This document shows, piece by piece, positions 1-8,919 of a stretch of 17,268 nt of DNA (position 1 is the first letter of the stretch; the number at the start of each line of letters is the position of its first letter). The notes below the pieces were generated by a model. It did not search any database. It was not told the origin of the DNA and saw only the letters and a list, made by a program, of their open reading frames with translations. This stretch comes from JBOHHM01 sp050725495 (GTDB lineage: Bacteria; Pseudomonadota; Gammaproteobacteria; Burkholderiales; Burkholderiaceae_C), in the NCBI GenBank assembly GCA_050725495.1, contig JBOHHM010000091.1, positions 1-17,268 of the forward strand, in the 5' to 3' direction. Made by a program: the position numbers and the translations under genes.

Positions 1-91
1 TGGCGGAGAGACAGGGATTCGAACCCTGGATACGGTATAACCGTATACCGGATTTCGAGTCCGGCGCATTCGACCACTCTGCCATCTCTCC
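1..91 (-). tRNA. tRNA-Ser (anticodon CGA), CCA encoded
   Basis: Read on the minus strand, the gene starts with acceptor strand GGAGAGA (85-91), which pairs with TCTCTCC (5-11), followed by discriminator G and an encoded CCA (1-3). The anticodon loop CTCGAAA lies at 53-59 and its anticodon CGA at 55-57, so it decodes UCG. A long variable arm with a 7-bp stem (ATACGGT/ACCGTAT) is the class II feature that marks a serine tRNA. The T-arm carries GGTTCGAATCC. The gene lies downstream of serS on the same strand, so the synthetase and one of its substrates are neighbours. Confidence 0.97.
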
Positions 92-109
92 TGTGTCGAA
101 GCCGTAATT

Positions 110-196
110 CTAACAGGCTCGCAAGACCTCCAGGCCGCCCAGGTAGGAGCGCAGGACTTCGGGCACGGTGACCGAGCCGTCGGCGTTCTGGTAGTT
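110..196 (-). pseudogene. Remnant of a second seryl-tRNA synthetase C-terminus
   Basis: Minus-strand reading gives 28 codons, NYQNADGSVTVPEV followed by LRSYLGGLEVLRAC, then TAG at 110-112. This lines up with the last residues of the intact SerS next door (from N410: NYQRADGAVEVPSV, then LQPYMGG...), with about 16 identical positions. The pattern NYQ-x-ADG-x-V-x-VP-x-VL-x-x-Y-x-GG is the usual SerS tail. The frame is undamaged but is cut off on its 5' side by TAG (197-199), exactly where the conserved LEN of the parent would lie. It is far too short to be functional. I read it as the tail of a former serS left behind when the present gene recombined in. A decayed partial tandem duplication is the alternative. 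Confidence 0.75.
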
Positions 197-218
197 CTAG
201 TTCCGGCCGCTTCGCTTA

Positions 219-237
219 ACTTTCGCGGTGCGAAAGT
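219..237. repeat. Perfect 8-bp inverted repeat (hairpin) after serS
   Basis: ACTTTCGC (219-226) and GCGAAAGT (230-237) are perfect arms around a 3-nt loop. They lie 18 bp beyond the serS stop, inside the ~60-bp segment that separates serS from the SerS tail remnant. There is no T-run on either side, so it is not a standard intrinsic terminator. It may still stabilise the serS transcript end or belong to a small insertion. Confidence 0.5.
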
Positions 238-255
238 GAGCCTCCACTGAAACCA

Positions 256-1572
<1,317 letters not shown>

Positions 1573-1594
1573 AGGGCAATTTTAGTGGCGGCCC

Positions 1595-2533
1595 TCAAGC
1601 CAGCGTGGCAGGATCGAGATTGGCGCCGCAGAGGACCAAGCAGACTTTTTCGTCGCTGCGCGGCGCATAGCACCCGGTCTGCAGCGCGGCCAGCGGCAGG
1701 GCCGCGGCCGGCTCGACGGCCAGCTTCATCTCTTTCCACAGCCACAGCTGGGCCGCACGGATGGCCTCGTCGCTCAACAGCAGCGCGTCGTGGACATGGC
1801 GCTGGGTGATGTCCCAGGCGATATCGCCCAGGCGCTTGGCGCCCAGCGAATCGGCGGCGATGCCACTGACCGCCACCTCCACCTGGCGGCCGGCCGCGCG
1901 CGAGCTGTACAGCGTAGGGGCCAGCTCGGGCTCCAGCGCCACGACGCGGGCGCGCTGCTCGAACCAGGCGGCGATGCCCGCAATCAGGCCGCCGCCGCCG
2001 ACGCTGACCAGCACGCTGTCGGGCAGCCCAGCCTGGGCTTCGATCTCCTGCGCCAGCGTGCCGGCGCCCGCCACGACTTCGGGCTGATCGTAGGCATGGG
2101 TCAGCAGCGCGCCGCTTTGCTGCTGGCGCGCCAGGCAGGCCTGCAGCGCTTCGGCATAGACCGCGCCCGTGACCACGACCTGCGCACCCAGTTCGCGCAG
2201 CTTGGCGCGCTTGGCTTCGGATGACACCGTGGGCACGAACACCTCGCAGTTCACGCCCAGGGCGCGGGCCGCCGCGGCCGTGGCGATGCCGGCGTTACCG
2301 CCGGAGGCGACGATCACGCCGCTGTCGGGAATGGGGTTGGCCAGCAGCCGATTGAGCATGCCGCGCGCCTTGAAGCTGCCGCCGACCTGCAGGTGCTCGA
2401 GCTTGAGCCAGACCTCGGCGCAGTTCACGCCGAGCGCCGCGCCGGGCAGCTTCATCACCGGAGTCTGACGAATAAAGTGGCCATAGCCCTCGTGGATGCG
2501 GCGGGAGGCGCTCTCAATTTCAGAGCGGTTCAA
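1595..2533 (-). CDS. Threonine/serine dehydratase, PLP-dependent (fold type II)
   Basis: The product probably deaminates L-threonine or L-serine to the 2-oxo acid and ammonia with pyridoxal phosphate. It has 312 residues with only the catalytic domain and no C-terminal ACT regulatory domain, resembling short catabolic or serine/threonine dehydratases rather than biosynthetic IlvA. KLEHLQVGGSFKARG (44-58) carries the expected PLP Schiff-base lysine K55. SGGNAG (78-83) should contact the cofactor ring, and SVGGGGLIAG (177-186) is the phosphate-binding glycine loop. I chose the TTG at 2531-2533, which overlaps the ispH stop (TTGA) and sits 8 nt after a clear AGGAG. It gives MNRSEIESASRRIHEGYG, a normal family N-terminus; no suitable ATG exists upstream. 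The frame stays open far upstream, but only across ispH. Exact substrate (threonine, serine or another hydroxyamino acid) cannot be told from sequence. Confidence 0.88.
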   Translation of the reverse strand: MNRSEIESASRRIHEGYGHFIRQTPVMKLPGAALGVNCAEVWLKLEHLQVGGSFKARGMLNRLLANPIPDSGVIVASGGNAGIATAAAARALGVNCEVFVPTVSSEAKRAKLRELGAQVVVTGAVYAEALQACLARQQQSGALLTHAYDQPEVVAGAGTLAQEIEAQAGLPDSVLVSVGGGGLIAGIAAWFEQRARVVALEPELAPTLYSSRAAGRQVEVAVSGIAADSLGAKRLGDIAWDITQRHVHDALLLSDEAIRAAQLWLWKEMKLAVEPAAALPLAALQTGCYAPRSDEKVCLVLCGANLDPATLA

Positions 2534-3510
2534 TGCAGGTGCTCCTGCGGCTGGCCGCTGGCTTCGTCGAGCTTGAGGCCCTTGGGCAGCGGAAACTTCA
2601 CGGTTTCCTCGATGCCTTCCATGCGCCGCACCGAGACCGCTCCCAGCGCGCGCACGCGCTCGATCACCTGCTGCACCAGCACCTCGGGGGCCGAGGCGCC
2701 GGCCGTCAGGCCCACGCGGGATTTGCCCTCCAGCCACGGTGGCTGCAGCTCGCTGGCGTCGTCGACCATGTAGGCCGGCGTGCCCATCTTGGCGGCCAGC
2801 TCGCGCAGGCGGTTGCTGTTGGAGCTGGTCGGGCTGCCGACCACGATCAGCACGTCGACCTGGGGGCTCAGCAGCTTGACCGCGTCCTGCCGGTTTTGCG
2901 TGGCGTAGCAGATGTCCTGCTGCTTGGGCCGGCGGATGCGCGGAAAGCGCGCCAGCACGGCGGCCGTGATCTCGGCGGCGTCGTCCACGCTCAGCGTGGT
3001 CTGCGTCACGACCGCGAGCTTGTCGGTCTGCGCGGGCTGCACCCGGGCCACATCGGCCACGTCTTCGACCAGGTGGATGCCGCCGGTGAGCTGGCCCATC
3101 GTGCCTTCGACCTCGGGATGGCCCTTGTGGCCGATCATGATGAATTCGTAGCCTTCCTTGGCGAGCTTGGCCACTTCGACATGGACCTTGGTCACCAGCG
3201 GGCAGGTCGCGTCGAAGATCTGGAAGCCGCGCTCGCGCGCCTCGGCCTGCACGGCCTTGCTGACACCATGGGCACTGAACACCAGGGTTGCGCCGGGCGG
3301 CACCTCGGCCAGGTCCTCGATGAAGACGGCGCCCTTGGCCTTGAGCGTGTTGACCACATAGGTGTTGTGCACGATCTCGTGCCGCACATAGATCGGCGCG
3401 CCGAACTTGTGCAGCGCGCGCTCCACGATCTCGATGGCGCGGTCCACGCCGGCGCAAAAGCCGCGCGGCTCGGCGAGGATGATCTCCTGGGGGGTGGCTG
3501 AAGTACTCAC
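2530..3510 (-). CDS. ispH: 4-hydroxy-3-methylbut-2-enyl diphosphate reductase (IspH/LytB)
   Basis: This is the last enzyme of the MEP isoprenoid pathway: an iron-sulfur protein that reduces HMBPP to IPP and DMAPP in the cytoplasm. It has 326 residues, close to the usual length. Three conserved cysteines that hold the cluster are visible: C19 in RGFCAGV, C103 in DATCPLV and C201 in CYATQNRQ. The catalytic glutamate lies in GHPEVEGTMGQ (130-140), and the diphosphate-binding SPTSSNSNRL lies at 226-235. It starts with GTG at 3508-3510, overlapping the stop of the upstream FKBP gene by 4 nt (GTGA), so translation is probably coupled. The fkpB/slpA-ispH order is also known from Escherichia coli. 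Confidence 0.97.
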   Translation of the reverse strand: MSTSATPQEIILAEPRGFCAGVDRAIEIVERALHKFGAPIYVRHEIVHNTYVVNTLKAKGAVFIEDLAEVPPGATLVFSAHGVSKAVQAEARERGFQIFDATCPLVTKVHVEVAKLAKEGYEFIMIGHKGHPEVEGTMGQLTGGIHLVEDVADVARVQPAQTDKLAVVTQTTLSVDDAAEITAAVLARFPRIRRPKQQDICYATQNRQDAVKLLSPQVDVLIVVGSPTSSNSNRLRELAAKMGTPAYMVDDASELQPPWLEGKSRVGLTAGASAPEVLVQQVIERVRALGAVSVRRMEGIEETVKFPLPKGLKLDEASGQPQEHLH

Positions 3511-3977
3511 AGCACGCCAATCAAATGGACTTCAAAGGTCACGGGCTGGCCGGCCAGCGGGTGGTTGAAGTCAAACAGCACGGCGTCAGGCCCCAGCTGC
3601 TGCACGGCGCCGGCATAGCTGCCCAGACCATCGGGGGTCGGGAACTGCACGACATCGCCCACATGGTACTGCTCGTCGGGGTCGCCCATCTCGCGCAGCA
3701 GCTTGCGCGCCACCCACTGCAGCATGTCCGCGTTGCGCTCGCCGAAGGCCTGGCCCGCCGGGATCTCGAAGCTCGCGCGCGTGCCCTCGGCCAGGCCCAG
3801 CAGCCGCTGCTCGACCGCGGGCGACAGCTCGCCCGTGCCCAGCGACAAGGTGGCCGGCTTGTCGTCGAAGGTGTTGATGATGTCCCCCGCCGGCCCGGCC
3901 AGGCGGTAGTGCAGGGTCAGAAACGAGCCCGGCTCAACGAGGGGGGCATGGGAAACGTGAGGGGAGGCAGAAGGCAT
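3507..3977 (-). CDS. slpA: FKBP-type peptidyl-prolyl cis-trans isomerase, SlpA/FkpB-like
   Basis: The product is a small cytoplasmic proline isomerase and chaperone of the SlyD/SlpA branch, 156 residues. The split FKBP fold is recognisable: an N-terminal strand (FLTLHYRLAG), the TLSLGTGELSPAVEQRLLGL helix segment (43-62), the insert-in-flap region (~75-130, GQAFGERNADMLQWV onward), and the family-typical end DFNHPLAGQPVTFEVHLIGVL (136-156). No signal peptide is visible. The ATG at 3975-3977 is preceded by GGGA 5 nt away. It is first in the run slpA-ispH-dehydratase-serS and diverges from radC across 126 bp. TAAAAT at 4006-4001 (minus strand) could be a -10 element, but I see no convincing -35, so the promoter is unassigned. 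Confidence 0.93.
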   Translation of the reverse strand: MPSASPHVSHAPLVEPGSFLTLHYRLAGPAGDIINTFDDKPATLSLGTGELSPAVEQRLLGLAEGTRASFEIPAGQAFGERNADMLQWVARKLLREMGDPDEQYHVGDVVQFPTPDGLGSYAGAVQQLGPDAVLFDFNHPLAGQPVTFEVHLIGVL

Positions 3978-4024
3978 GAAAGTCCCGATAAACTGGGTCT
4001 ATTTTAGGTTGGGCGTTGAGCGTT

Positions 4025-4091
4025 GAGTGTTCAGCATGGACATGCCCCCACAACGCCAGACCCTGACCCCCACGCTCAACGCTGAACACTC
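4025..4091. repeat. Inverted repeat in the slpA/radC divergent intergenic region
   Basis: GAGTGTTCAGC (4025-4035) and GCTGAACACTC (4081-4091) are perfect 11-bp arms separated by 45 bp. Each arm is joined to further GTTGAGCG units (4014-4024 on the left; 4072-4081, inverted, on the right), so the copies look like shuffled versions of the same words. They fill most of the 126-bp gap between the divergent slpA and radC starts. They could be a regulatory palindrome pair or a small dispersed repeat. Confidence 0.5.
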
Positions 4092-4103
4092 CACCTTCCC
4101 CCC

Positions 4104-4778
4104 ATGTCCCCCAAAGACCTTCCCCCCGACGCCCGCCCGCGCGAGAAGCTGCTGGCCCGCGGCCCCGGTGCCCTGAGCGATGCCGAACTGCTGGCCCTGT
4201 TGTTGCGCACCGGCCTGGCGGGCAAAAGCGTGCTGCATCTGGCGCAGGAACTGGTCGACAGCTTTGGCGGCCTGGCCGGGCTGTTGCATGCGAGCGCCGA
4301 TGACCTGAAACGTATCAAGGGACTGGGCCCGGCCAAGCGCGCCGAGCTGGTAGCGGTGCTGGAACTGGCCCGCCGCGCGCTGGCCGAGCAGCTGCAGCAG
4401 CGCGAGGTGTTCAGCGCGCCCGACGCGGTCAAGCATTACCTGCAGCTGCACCTGGCGGCCAAGGCGCACGAGGTGTTCGCCGTGCTGTTCCTGGACGTGC
4501 AGCACCGCCTGCTGGCCATGGAAGAGCTGTTTCGCGGCACGCTCGCGCAAACCAGCGTCTACCCGCGCGAAGTCGTGCTGCGCGCCCTGCACCACCGGGC
4601 CAGCGCCGTGGTGCTGGCGCACAACCACCCCAGCGGCACGGTCCAACCCTCGCGCGCCGACGAGGCGCTGACGCAGACGCTCAAAGCCGCGCTGGCGCTG
4701 GTGGACGTGCGGGTGCTCGACCATGTGATCGTCGGGGCCGGCGCTGCGCTGTCGATGGCCGAACGGGGGCTGCTGTGA
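4104..4778 (+). CDS. radC: RadC-family JAB/MPN-domain protein
   Basis: The protein has 224 residues, the full length of the RadC family. It has an N-terminal region typical of the family (DLPPDARPREKLLARGPGAL), a helix-hairpin-helix segment around LKRIKGLGPAKRAELVAVLE (68-87), and a C-terminal JAB/MPN metalloprotease-like domain. The metal-binding signature is HNHPSGTVQPSRAD (173-186), with H173, H175 and D186 as expected zinc ligands. The family was named for DNA repair, but that role has been questioned and its true substrate is not settled. The ATG at 4104 gives the expected N-terminus but has a C-rich upstream stretch with no Shine-Dalgarno. It overlaps the next gene by 4 nt and diverges from slpA. 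Confidence 0.95.
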   Translation: MSPKDLPPDARPREKLLARGPGALSDAELLALLLRTGLAGKSVLHLAQELVDSFGGLAGLLHASADDLKRIKGLGPAKRAELVAVLELARRALAEQLQQREVFSAPDAVKHYLQLHLAAKAHEVFAVLFLDVQHRLLAMEELFRGTLAQTSVYPREVVLRALHHRASAVVLAHNHPSGTVQPSRADEALTQTLKAALALVDVRVLDHVIVGAGAALSMAERGLL

Positions 4779-5443
4779 AAGCGCATGGCAAGGCGCCGCC
4801 GCGCGTTGGCTCGCTGGCCGACCTCAAGCAGCTCAAGCAGCTCAAGCAGGAAATCGCCGCGCAGCAGGCCCGGCAGGCGGCCGAACTCGCCGCGCGGCAA
4901 GAGGCCGAGCGCCGCGCGCAGGCCGACAAGAACCTGTTCTCAAGGGCCGTGGGAGCCGTCCAGCCCTTGCCGGACAAGCGCAAGGCGCTATTGAATCAGG
5001 CGCAACCCGCACCCATCCCGGTGCAGCAGCAGCGCGACGAACAGGCCGTGCTGCGCGAGTCCCTCAGCGACGAATTCGATGTGAGCACCCTGCTCGATGT
5101 GGACGATGCCTTGAGTTTCCGCCGTCCCGGCATCGGCACGGACGTGACGCGCAAGCTGCGCCGCGGCGACTGGAGCATCCAGCGCGAGATCGACCTGCAC
5201 GGCCTGCGCCGCGAGGAGGCGCGTGCGGCGCTGGCCCAGTTCATCCGCGAGGCGCACAAGCAGGGCATCCGCTGCCTGCGCGTGGTGCACGGCAAGGGGC
5301 TGGGCTCGCCAGGCAAGACGCCGGTGCTCAAGGGCATGGTGCAGGGCTGGCTGATCCAGAAGCAGGAGGTGCTGGCCTTTGTGCAGGCGCGGCCCGCCGA
5401 GGGCGGCGCGGGCGCGCTGGTGGTGCTGCTGAAGCCGGGCTGA
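4775..5443 (+). CDS. Smr/MutS2-type domain protein
   Basis: The product has 222 residues with a C-terminal Smr domain (~136-220). REIDLHGLRREEARAAL (137-153) contains the diagnostic DLHG at 140-143, followed by HGKGLGSPGK (172-181) and a closing hydrophobic strand. Smr domains are associated with nicking endonuclease or RNA-cleaving activity, but the role of stand-alone family members is not firmly known. The N-terminus holds a heptad-like stretch encoded by three tandem copies of a 9-bp unit (4826-4852, LKQLKQLKQ) followed by Ala/Gln/Arg-rich sequence (~28-52), predicted as a coiled coil. It starts with GTG at 4775, overlapping the radC stop (GTGA), so it is likely cotranscribed and coupled with radC. 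Confidence 0.9.
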   Translation: MKAHGKAPPRVGSLADLKQLKQLKQEIAAQQARQAAELAARQEAERRAQADKNLFSRAVGAVQPLPDKRKALLNQAQPAPIPVQQQRDEQAVLRESLSDEFDVSTLLDVDDALSFRRPGIGTDVTRKLRRGDWSIQREIDLHGLRREEARAALAQFIREAHKQGIRCLRVVHGKGLGSPGKTPVLKGMVQGWLIQKQEVLAFVQARPAEGGAGALVVLLKPG

Positions 5444-5480
5444 GATCACCACAGGCCGGCTTAGGCGTCAAATTGGCCTG

Positions 5481-5525
5481 TAGCCCGTGCAGAATCTGCG
5501 CAACCCGCTATCTAATTTGTAGCAA
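5481..5525. repeat. Dispersed intergenic repeat, left copy
   Basis: This 45-bp element runs from TAGCCC to a GCTATCTAATTTGTAGCAA end. The GCTA/TAGC ends can pair as a short AT-rich-loop hairpin. A second copy of the same length and orientation lies at 11286-11330, matching at 30 of 45 positions by hand count. I recognise this as the kind of short repeat scattered between genes in Comamonadaceae genomes. It lies between the convergent Smr and res genes and may serve as a transcription end. Confidence 0.65.
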
Positions 5526-5527
5526 AT

Positions 5528-8524
5528 TCAGGTCTGCGTCGGAAAGTGGCGCCCGTCCATGGCGGCACGCCAGGCCTGGTCAAAGACCAAATCGCATTGC
5601 AACTCGGTCAGCCCACCCTCTTCCAGCGACAGCTCACCCGCGCTCTTGAAGCGTTCGTCGCAAAACGCCTCGGTCAGCCGCGCCAGTAGCGTTTGCTTGT
5701 AGCCCGTGTCATTGTTGCCCGCCAGGTGCGCGCCCTTGGTTTCCAGCAGCACCACGCGCGAGCTGTTGCCCTTCATCAGAAAGCCGAACACAAAGTCGGG
5801 GTAGACCTTGTGCCGCTTCCAGCCCTGCAGGCCGTACTGCGTCTTGGCCACGTTGCGGTGCCACCAGCGCAGCGCGGGCTGTTCGTCCAGGTAGCCGGCA
5901 AACACCGCCTCGAACTCATTGAGGTCCGGCGTTCGCAGGGCTGGCGCCAGTAGGCTCTTTTCAATATCGCTCAAGTCGTCCTGCCGCGTCAGCTTCTTCG
6001 GCTTGCTGGCCAGTTCCAGCGCCAGATCGTGCGGCAACTCATAGTCGGTGCGGTCGGCGCGCAGGCGGAACTCGATGCGGCCCTCAGCCACCAGTTGCTC
6101 AAACACGTCCTGCGCAAGCCGGTCACGCTCGCGCTCGATGTCCAGGCGCAGTTGCTCGATCAGCGTGGCACCGGACCCACCGACCACCCGTTCGTCCCAC
6201 TGCCGCAGCAGCCGCTGCAAGACCTGGTCCACCCATTCCCACACCAGCCAGGCGTTGGGCGCCAAGTCCAGCAGCGCCCGCACGATGCGGGCCCGGTCCA
6301 GCGGCACGGTGGTGGCCTCCAGCGCCTCACGCACCGGGGCGAACTCATCGTCCAGCACCCGCAAATCCACCGCCACCCGCCCGCCGCCCGTGGCCCCGCC
6401 GCCGGGCTTCCACTGCGCGGCCAGCGCGTTCACGTCCAGCGCGTCCCAGGGCAGGCGCGCCAGCACATCGCTGTCGTACACCAGTTCCCGGCGCGGTACG
6501 CCCGGCTCCGCCCACGTCACCTTGGGCACAAAAATCCGCAGCTTGTCCAGCCCAGCTCGGCGCTTGAGCTGCACCGTGTGTGTCGAGGCCGCCTGCCCCG
6601 CATCGCCGTGCACCAGGAACGGCAGATCGCCCATCCCCTCGCCTTCCAGCGACTGCTTGATGGCCTTGACCACCTCGCCCGTGGTGGCCGCATGGCAAAA
6701 CACGTAGCAGGCATCCAGCGCTGCGCGGCCGGTCTTGGCCACCTGCGGCAGCCGCAGGATGCGGCCCACCAGTTGCGTCATGGCGCGCTTGCCCTTGCTG
6801 GCGGCCAATGCGCACAGCACATAGGCAAACGGGCAGTCCCAGCCCTCTTGCAGCGCCTGCTTGGTGATGATGACGCGCACCTCGCTGGTCGGCGACAGCA
6901 GCTCTTCATCGCCAATCTCGTCCTTTTCGCTGGTCTTCTCGCGTATCTGCGCGTCGCTGAACCCAAGCTGCGCCAGAAACTCGCGCACGTCGCGGGCATG
7001 GATGTAGGCCGGGTCGGTCTGGTCCTTGCCCGTTCGCTCCACCTGCACCAGCAAGATCGGACGGATGTAGCGGCTGGTGTCGGCCTGCAGCGCCTCGCCC
7101 TCGCGCGCCAGGGCGTTGAGTTGCTCCACGCTGGCGCTCAGACAGCTTTGCCAATCAGTCCAATTGCGCACATCCACATGGATGGGCAGCTTGATCATCT
7201 CGGCCTCGTCCAGGTCGGTGCCGCGCACGTCCACCAGGATGTTCGAGCCACTCGTCTCCTCGCCCGCCTTCGGGTCCGCCACGCGCGGCGTGGCGGACAG
7301 CTCCAGCATGAAGCAGGGGTTGAAGCCGTCGATGGTCTTCAGCGCCGTTTCGGTATAGGCGTGGTGGCCTTCGTCGATCACCACCATCGGCCGCACCAGG
7401 CGCATCACGTTGCCCAGCGAGCTTTTGACGACGCTGCCTTTTTGCGCGCGGGCCTCGGCCGCGCTGGCCCAGGGGCTGCCGTAGGCGTCGAGGTTGGGCA
7501 CTTCGCCCAGCAGCTTCCAGTGCGCCTCGATGTCGTCCTCGCGCGGGGTGAAGCCCAGCACACTGCCCCGGTCGCGGAAGAAGCGCAGCGTCTCCTTGCT
7601 TTGCCGCGAAGCGGAAGCCAGCATCAGCAACATCACGCACAAGTGGCTTTCCATGTCGAGCCGGGTCAGCGGCGAGTCTTTTTCAAGAATTTTCACACGG
7701 CCCGCGCCCGCCACATTGAGCATCTGGTGGTAGGGGTGGTCGCGGTTCTTCAGCGTCTTGAGCGTCTGGCGGTAAATGGCCTCATTGGGCACCACCCACA
7801 GCACCAGGCCGGCGTGCCGGTTCAGGTAGGCGTTGAACACCTTGCCCACGCTGGCCGCCGCCATCAGCGTCTTGCCGCCGCCGGTGGGCACCTTGAGGCA
7901 GATGTTGGGAATGGCGCGGTCCGCCCCGTCCCAGCGGCTGGAATGCGCCTGCTGCGCAAAGGCAGCCGGCAAGGCATCCGCCTTGCGCAAGGCGTCCCAG
8001 GTACGCTTGGGAAAGTCCGCGGCGCCGCGCAGCACGTCGGCCATGTCTTCCATGGCATTGTTGGTGCGCAGGGCCGCCAGCGCGTTGTCAGAGTCGGCCT
8101 TGCGCCGCGACAGCTCGGCCAGGTAACGGTCAAGCTGGCCCAGCGCCTCGGTCTGAAACTTCTTGAGCTGCGTCGTGCCCAGTTCGCGCGGCAGCGCCAC
8201 CTCGCCGCGTCTCGGCTCCCAAAAAACCTTGCGGTCGCGTTCGACCTGCGCGCGAAACTCGGGGCTCAAGGTGGATTGCCAATGCGCCAGGTCCACGCCG
8301 TACAAAACGCGCAGATCATCCACGGCTGCCCACAAGCGGGAAAAGTCGGTGCCCTCCCAGTCCGGCGCGTCCACCATCAAATCGATATCCGAGGCATCTC
8401 TGTGATCGCCTCGTGCCCGCGACCCGTAAATCCATACCCGTTCAACCCCGGGGAAACGCTCAAAGCGACCCGCCAAGTCGCCTGCAACGCCCGGCGCAAT
8501 GCCGAAGTGAGGTTCGTTCACCAT
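5528..8524 (-). CDS. MNT nucleotidyltransferase fused to type III restriction subunit Res
   Basis: The 998-residue protein has two parts. Residues 1-105 are a complete MNT-type nucleotidyltransferase: GSRARGDHRDASDIDL (34-49) with D46 and D48, and the third carboxylate D78 in YGVDLAHW. Residues ~112-998 are a type III restriction translocase/nuclease: Walker A KVPTGGGKT (211-219), Walker B DEGHH (384-388), SATP (410-413), TKQALQEGWDCP (554-565), QLVGRILRLP (584-593) and a C-terminal PD-(D/E)xK site (PDF at 909-911; ETK at 928-930). The ATG at 8522-8524 overlaps the stop of the HEPN gene (TAATG) behind GGAAGG. No frameshift or stop separates the parts. A GTG at 8198-8200 (codon 109) could start Res alone, as Res proteins of this type begin near LPRELGTTQLKKFQ. 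Known role of Res: ATP-dependent DNA cleavage together with Mod. That the MNT half neutralises the neighbouring HEPN protein is inference. Confidence 0.9.
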   Translation of the reverse strand: MVNEPHFGIAPGVAGDLAGRFERFPGVERVWIYGSRARGDHRDASDIDLMVDAPDWEGTDFSRLWAAVDDLRVLYGVDLAHWQSTLSPEFRAQVERDRKVFWEPRRGEVALPRELGTTQLKKFQTEALGQLDRYLAELSRRKADSDNALAALRTNNAMEDMADVLRGAADFPKRTWDALRKADALPAAFAQQAHSSRWDGADRAIPNICLKVPTGGGKTLMAAASVGKVFNAYLNRHAGLVLWVVPNEAIYRQTLKTLKNRDHPYHQMLNVAGAGRVKILEKDSPLTRLDMESHLCVMLLMLASASRQSKETLRFFRDRGSVLGFTPREDDIEAHWKLLGEVPNLDAYGSPWASAAEARAQKGSVVKSSLGNVMRLVRPMVVIDEGHHAYTETALKTIDGFNPCFMLELSATPRVADPKAGEETSGSNILVDVRGTDLDEAEMIKLPIHVDVRNWTDWQSCLSASVEQLNALAREGEALQADTSRYIRPILLVQVERTGKDQTDPAYIHARDVREFLAQLGFSDAQIREKTSEKDEIGDEELLSPTSEVRVIITKQALQEGWDCPFAYVLCALAASKGKRAMTQLVGRILRLPQVAKTGRAALDACYVFCHAATTGEVVKAIKQSLEGEGMGDLPFLVHGDAGQAASTHTVQLKRRAGLDKLRIFVPKVTWAEPGVPRRELVYDSDVLARLPWDALDVNALAAQWKPGGGATGGGRVAVDLRVLDDEFAPVREALEATTVPLDRARIVRALLDLAPNAWLVWEWVDQVLQRLLRQWDERVVGGSGATLIEQLRLDIERERDRLAQDVFEQLVAEGRIEFRLRADRTDYELPHDLALELASKPKKLTRQDDLSDIEKSLLAPALRTPDLNEFEAVFAGYLDEQPALRWWHRNVAKTQYGLQGWKRHKVYPDFVFGFLMKGNSSRVVLLETKGAHLAGNNDTGYKQTLLARLTEAFCDERFKSAGELSLEEGGLTELQCDLVFDQAWRAAMDGRHFPTQT

Positions 8525-8919
8525 TACGCCTTCCGAAGGCGCGCAAGCAAGCGCTCGAACTCGGGAATGGCATCGACCCGAACCATAGCGGCCAAGGCAA
8601 TCGCCATCTGCTCGTCGTAAGCATGGCTCACCCCATTGCGCGCTTCACGCAACCGCTTCCAGAGATCCACATCGGTCAAGAATCCCACCTTGAATCCGGT
8701 GGCCAACGCCTCGAAGGCCACGCGCGGCGTTTCGTCATCGCCCCGGTCACGCAACACGGCTCGAACCGATTGCCAAGCCATCTCGAAGGTATAGACAAAG
8801 CGCAGCAGCAACGAATCGCGGACCACCCGCTCTTCATTCTGAGCCGCGGTTTCCTTCAGCGTCATCAATGCGCTGGCGAACTTGTCAAGCTGAAGTTGGG
8901 TCTGGTCACTGTGCGGCAT
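8524..8919 (-). CDS. HEPN-domain protein, HI0074/nucleotidyltransferase substrate-binding type
   Basis: The small protein has 131 residues and is all-helical in character. Its sequence follows the HI0074 family: LDKFASALMTLKE, VRDSLLLRFVYTFEMAWQSV, and the signature RNGVSHAY (94-101), an R-x4-H-x-Y motif. In characterised HEPN-MNT pairs, R and H of this motif form the RNase site and the tyrosine is modified by the partner nucleotidyltransferase. The ATG at 8917-8919 overlaps the mod stop (TGATG) and has AGGAG 6 nt upstream. Longer upstream starts would only read through mod. Its own stop overlaps the start of the MNT-Res gene, so mod, this gene and res form a tightly coupled operon. It could be a toxin silenced by the MNT domain, or a non-toxic substrate-binding partner of it; sequence cannot decide. 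Confidence 0.88.
   Translation of the reverse strand: MPHSDQTQLQLDKFASALMTLKETAAQNEERVVRDSLLLRFVYTFEMAWQSVRAVLRDRGDDETPRVAFEALATGFKVGFLTDVDLWKRLREARNGVSHAYDEQMAIALAAMVRVDAIPEFERLLARLRKA

Noticed and set aside
2534..3520. The dehydratase frame is open for a further ~330 codons upstream, suggesting a 641-residue protein.
   Set aside because: The extension is an Arg/Gly/Ala-rich out-of-frame reading of ispH, which is unmistakable in its own frame. The TTG with AGGAG at the ispH stop gives a normal family N-terminus.
4826..4852. Tandem 9-bp repeats in the Smr gene as a CRISPR or phase-variation tract.
   Set aside because: There are only three units of a multiple of three bases, so a change in copy number keeps the frame. 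They simply encode LKQ units of a coiled coil.
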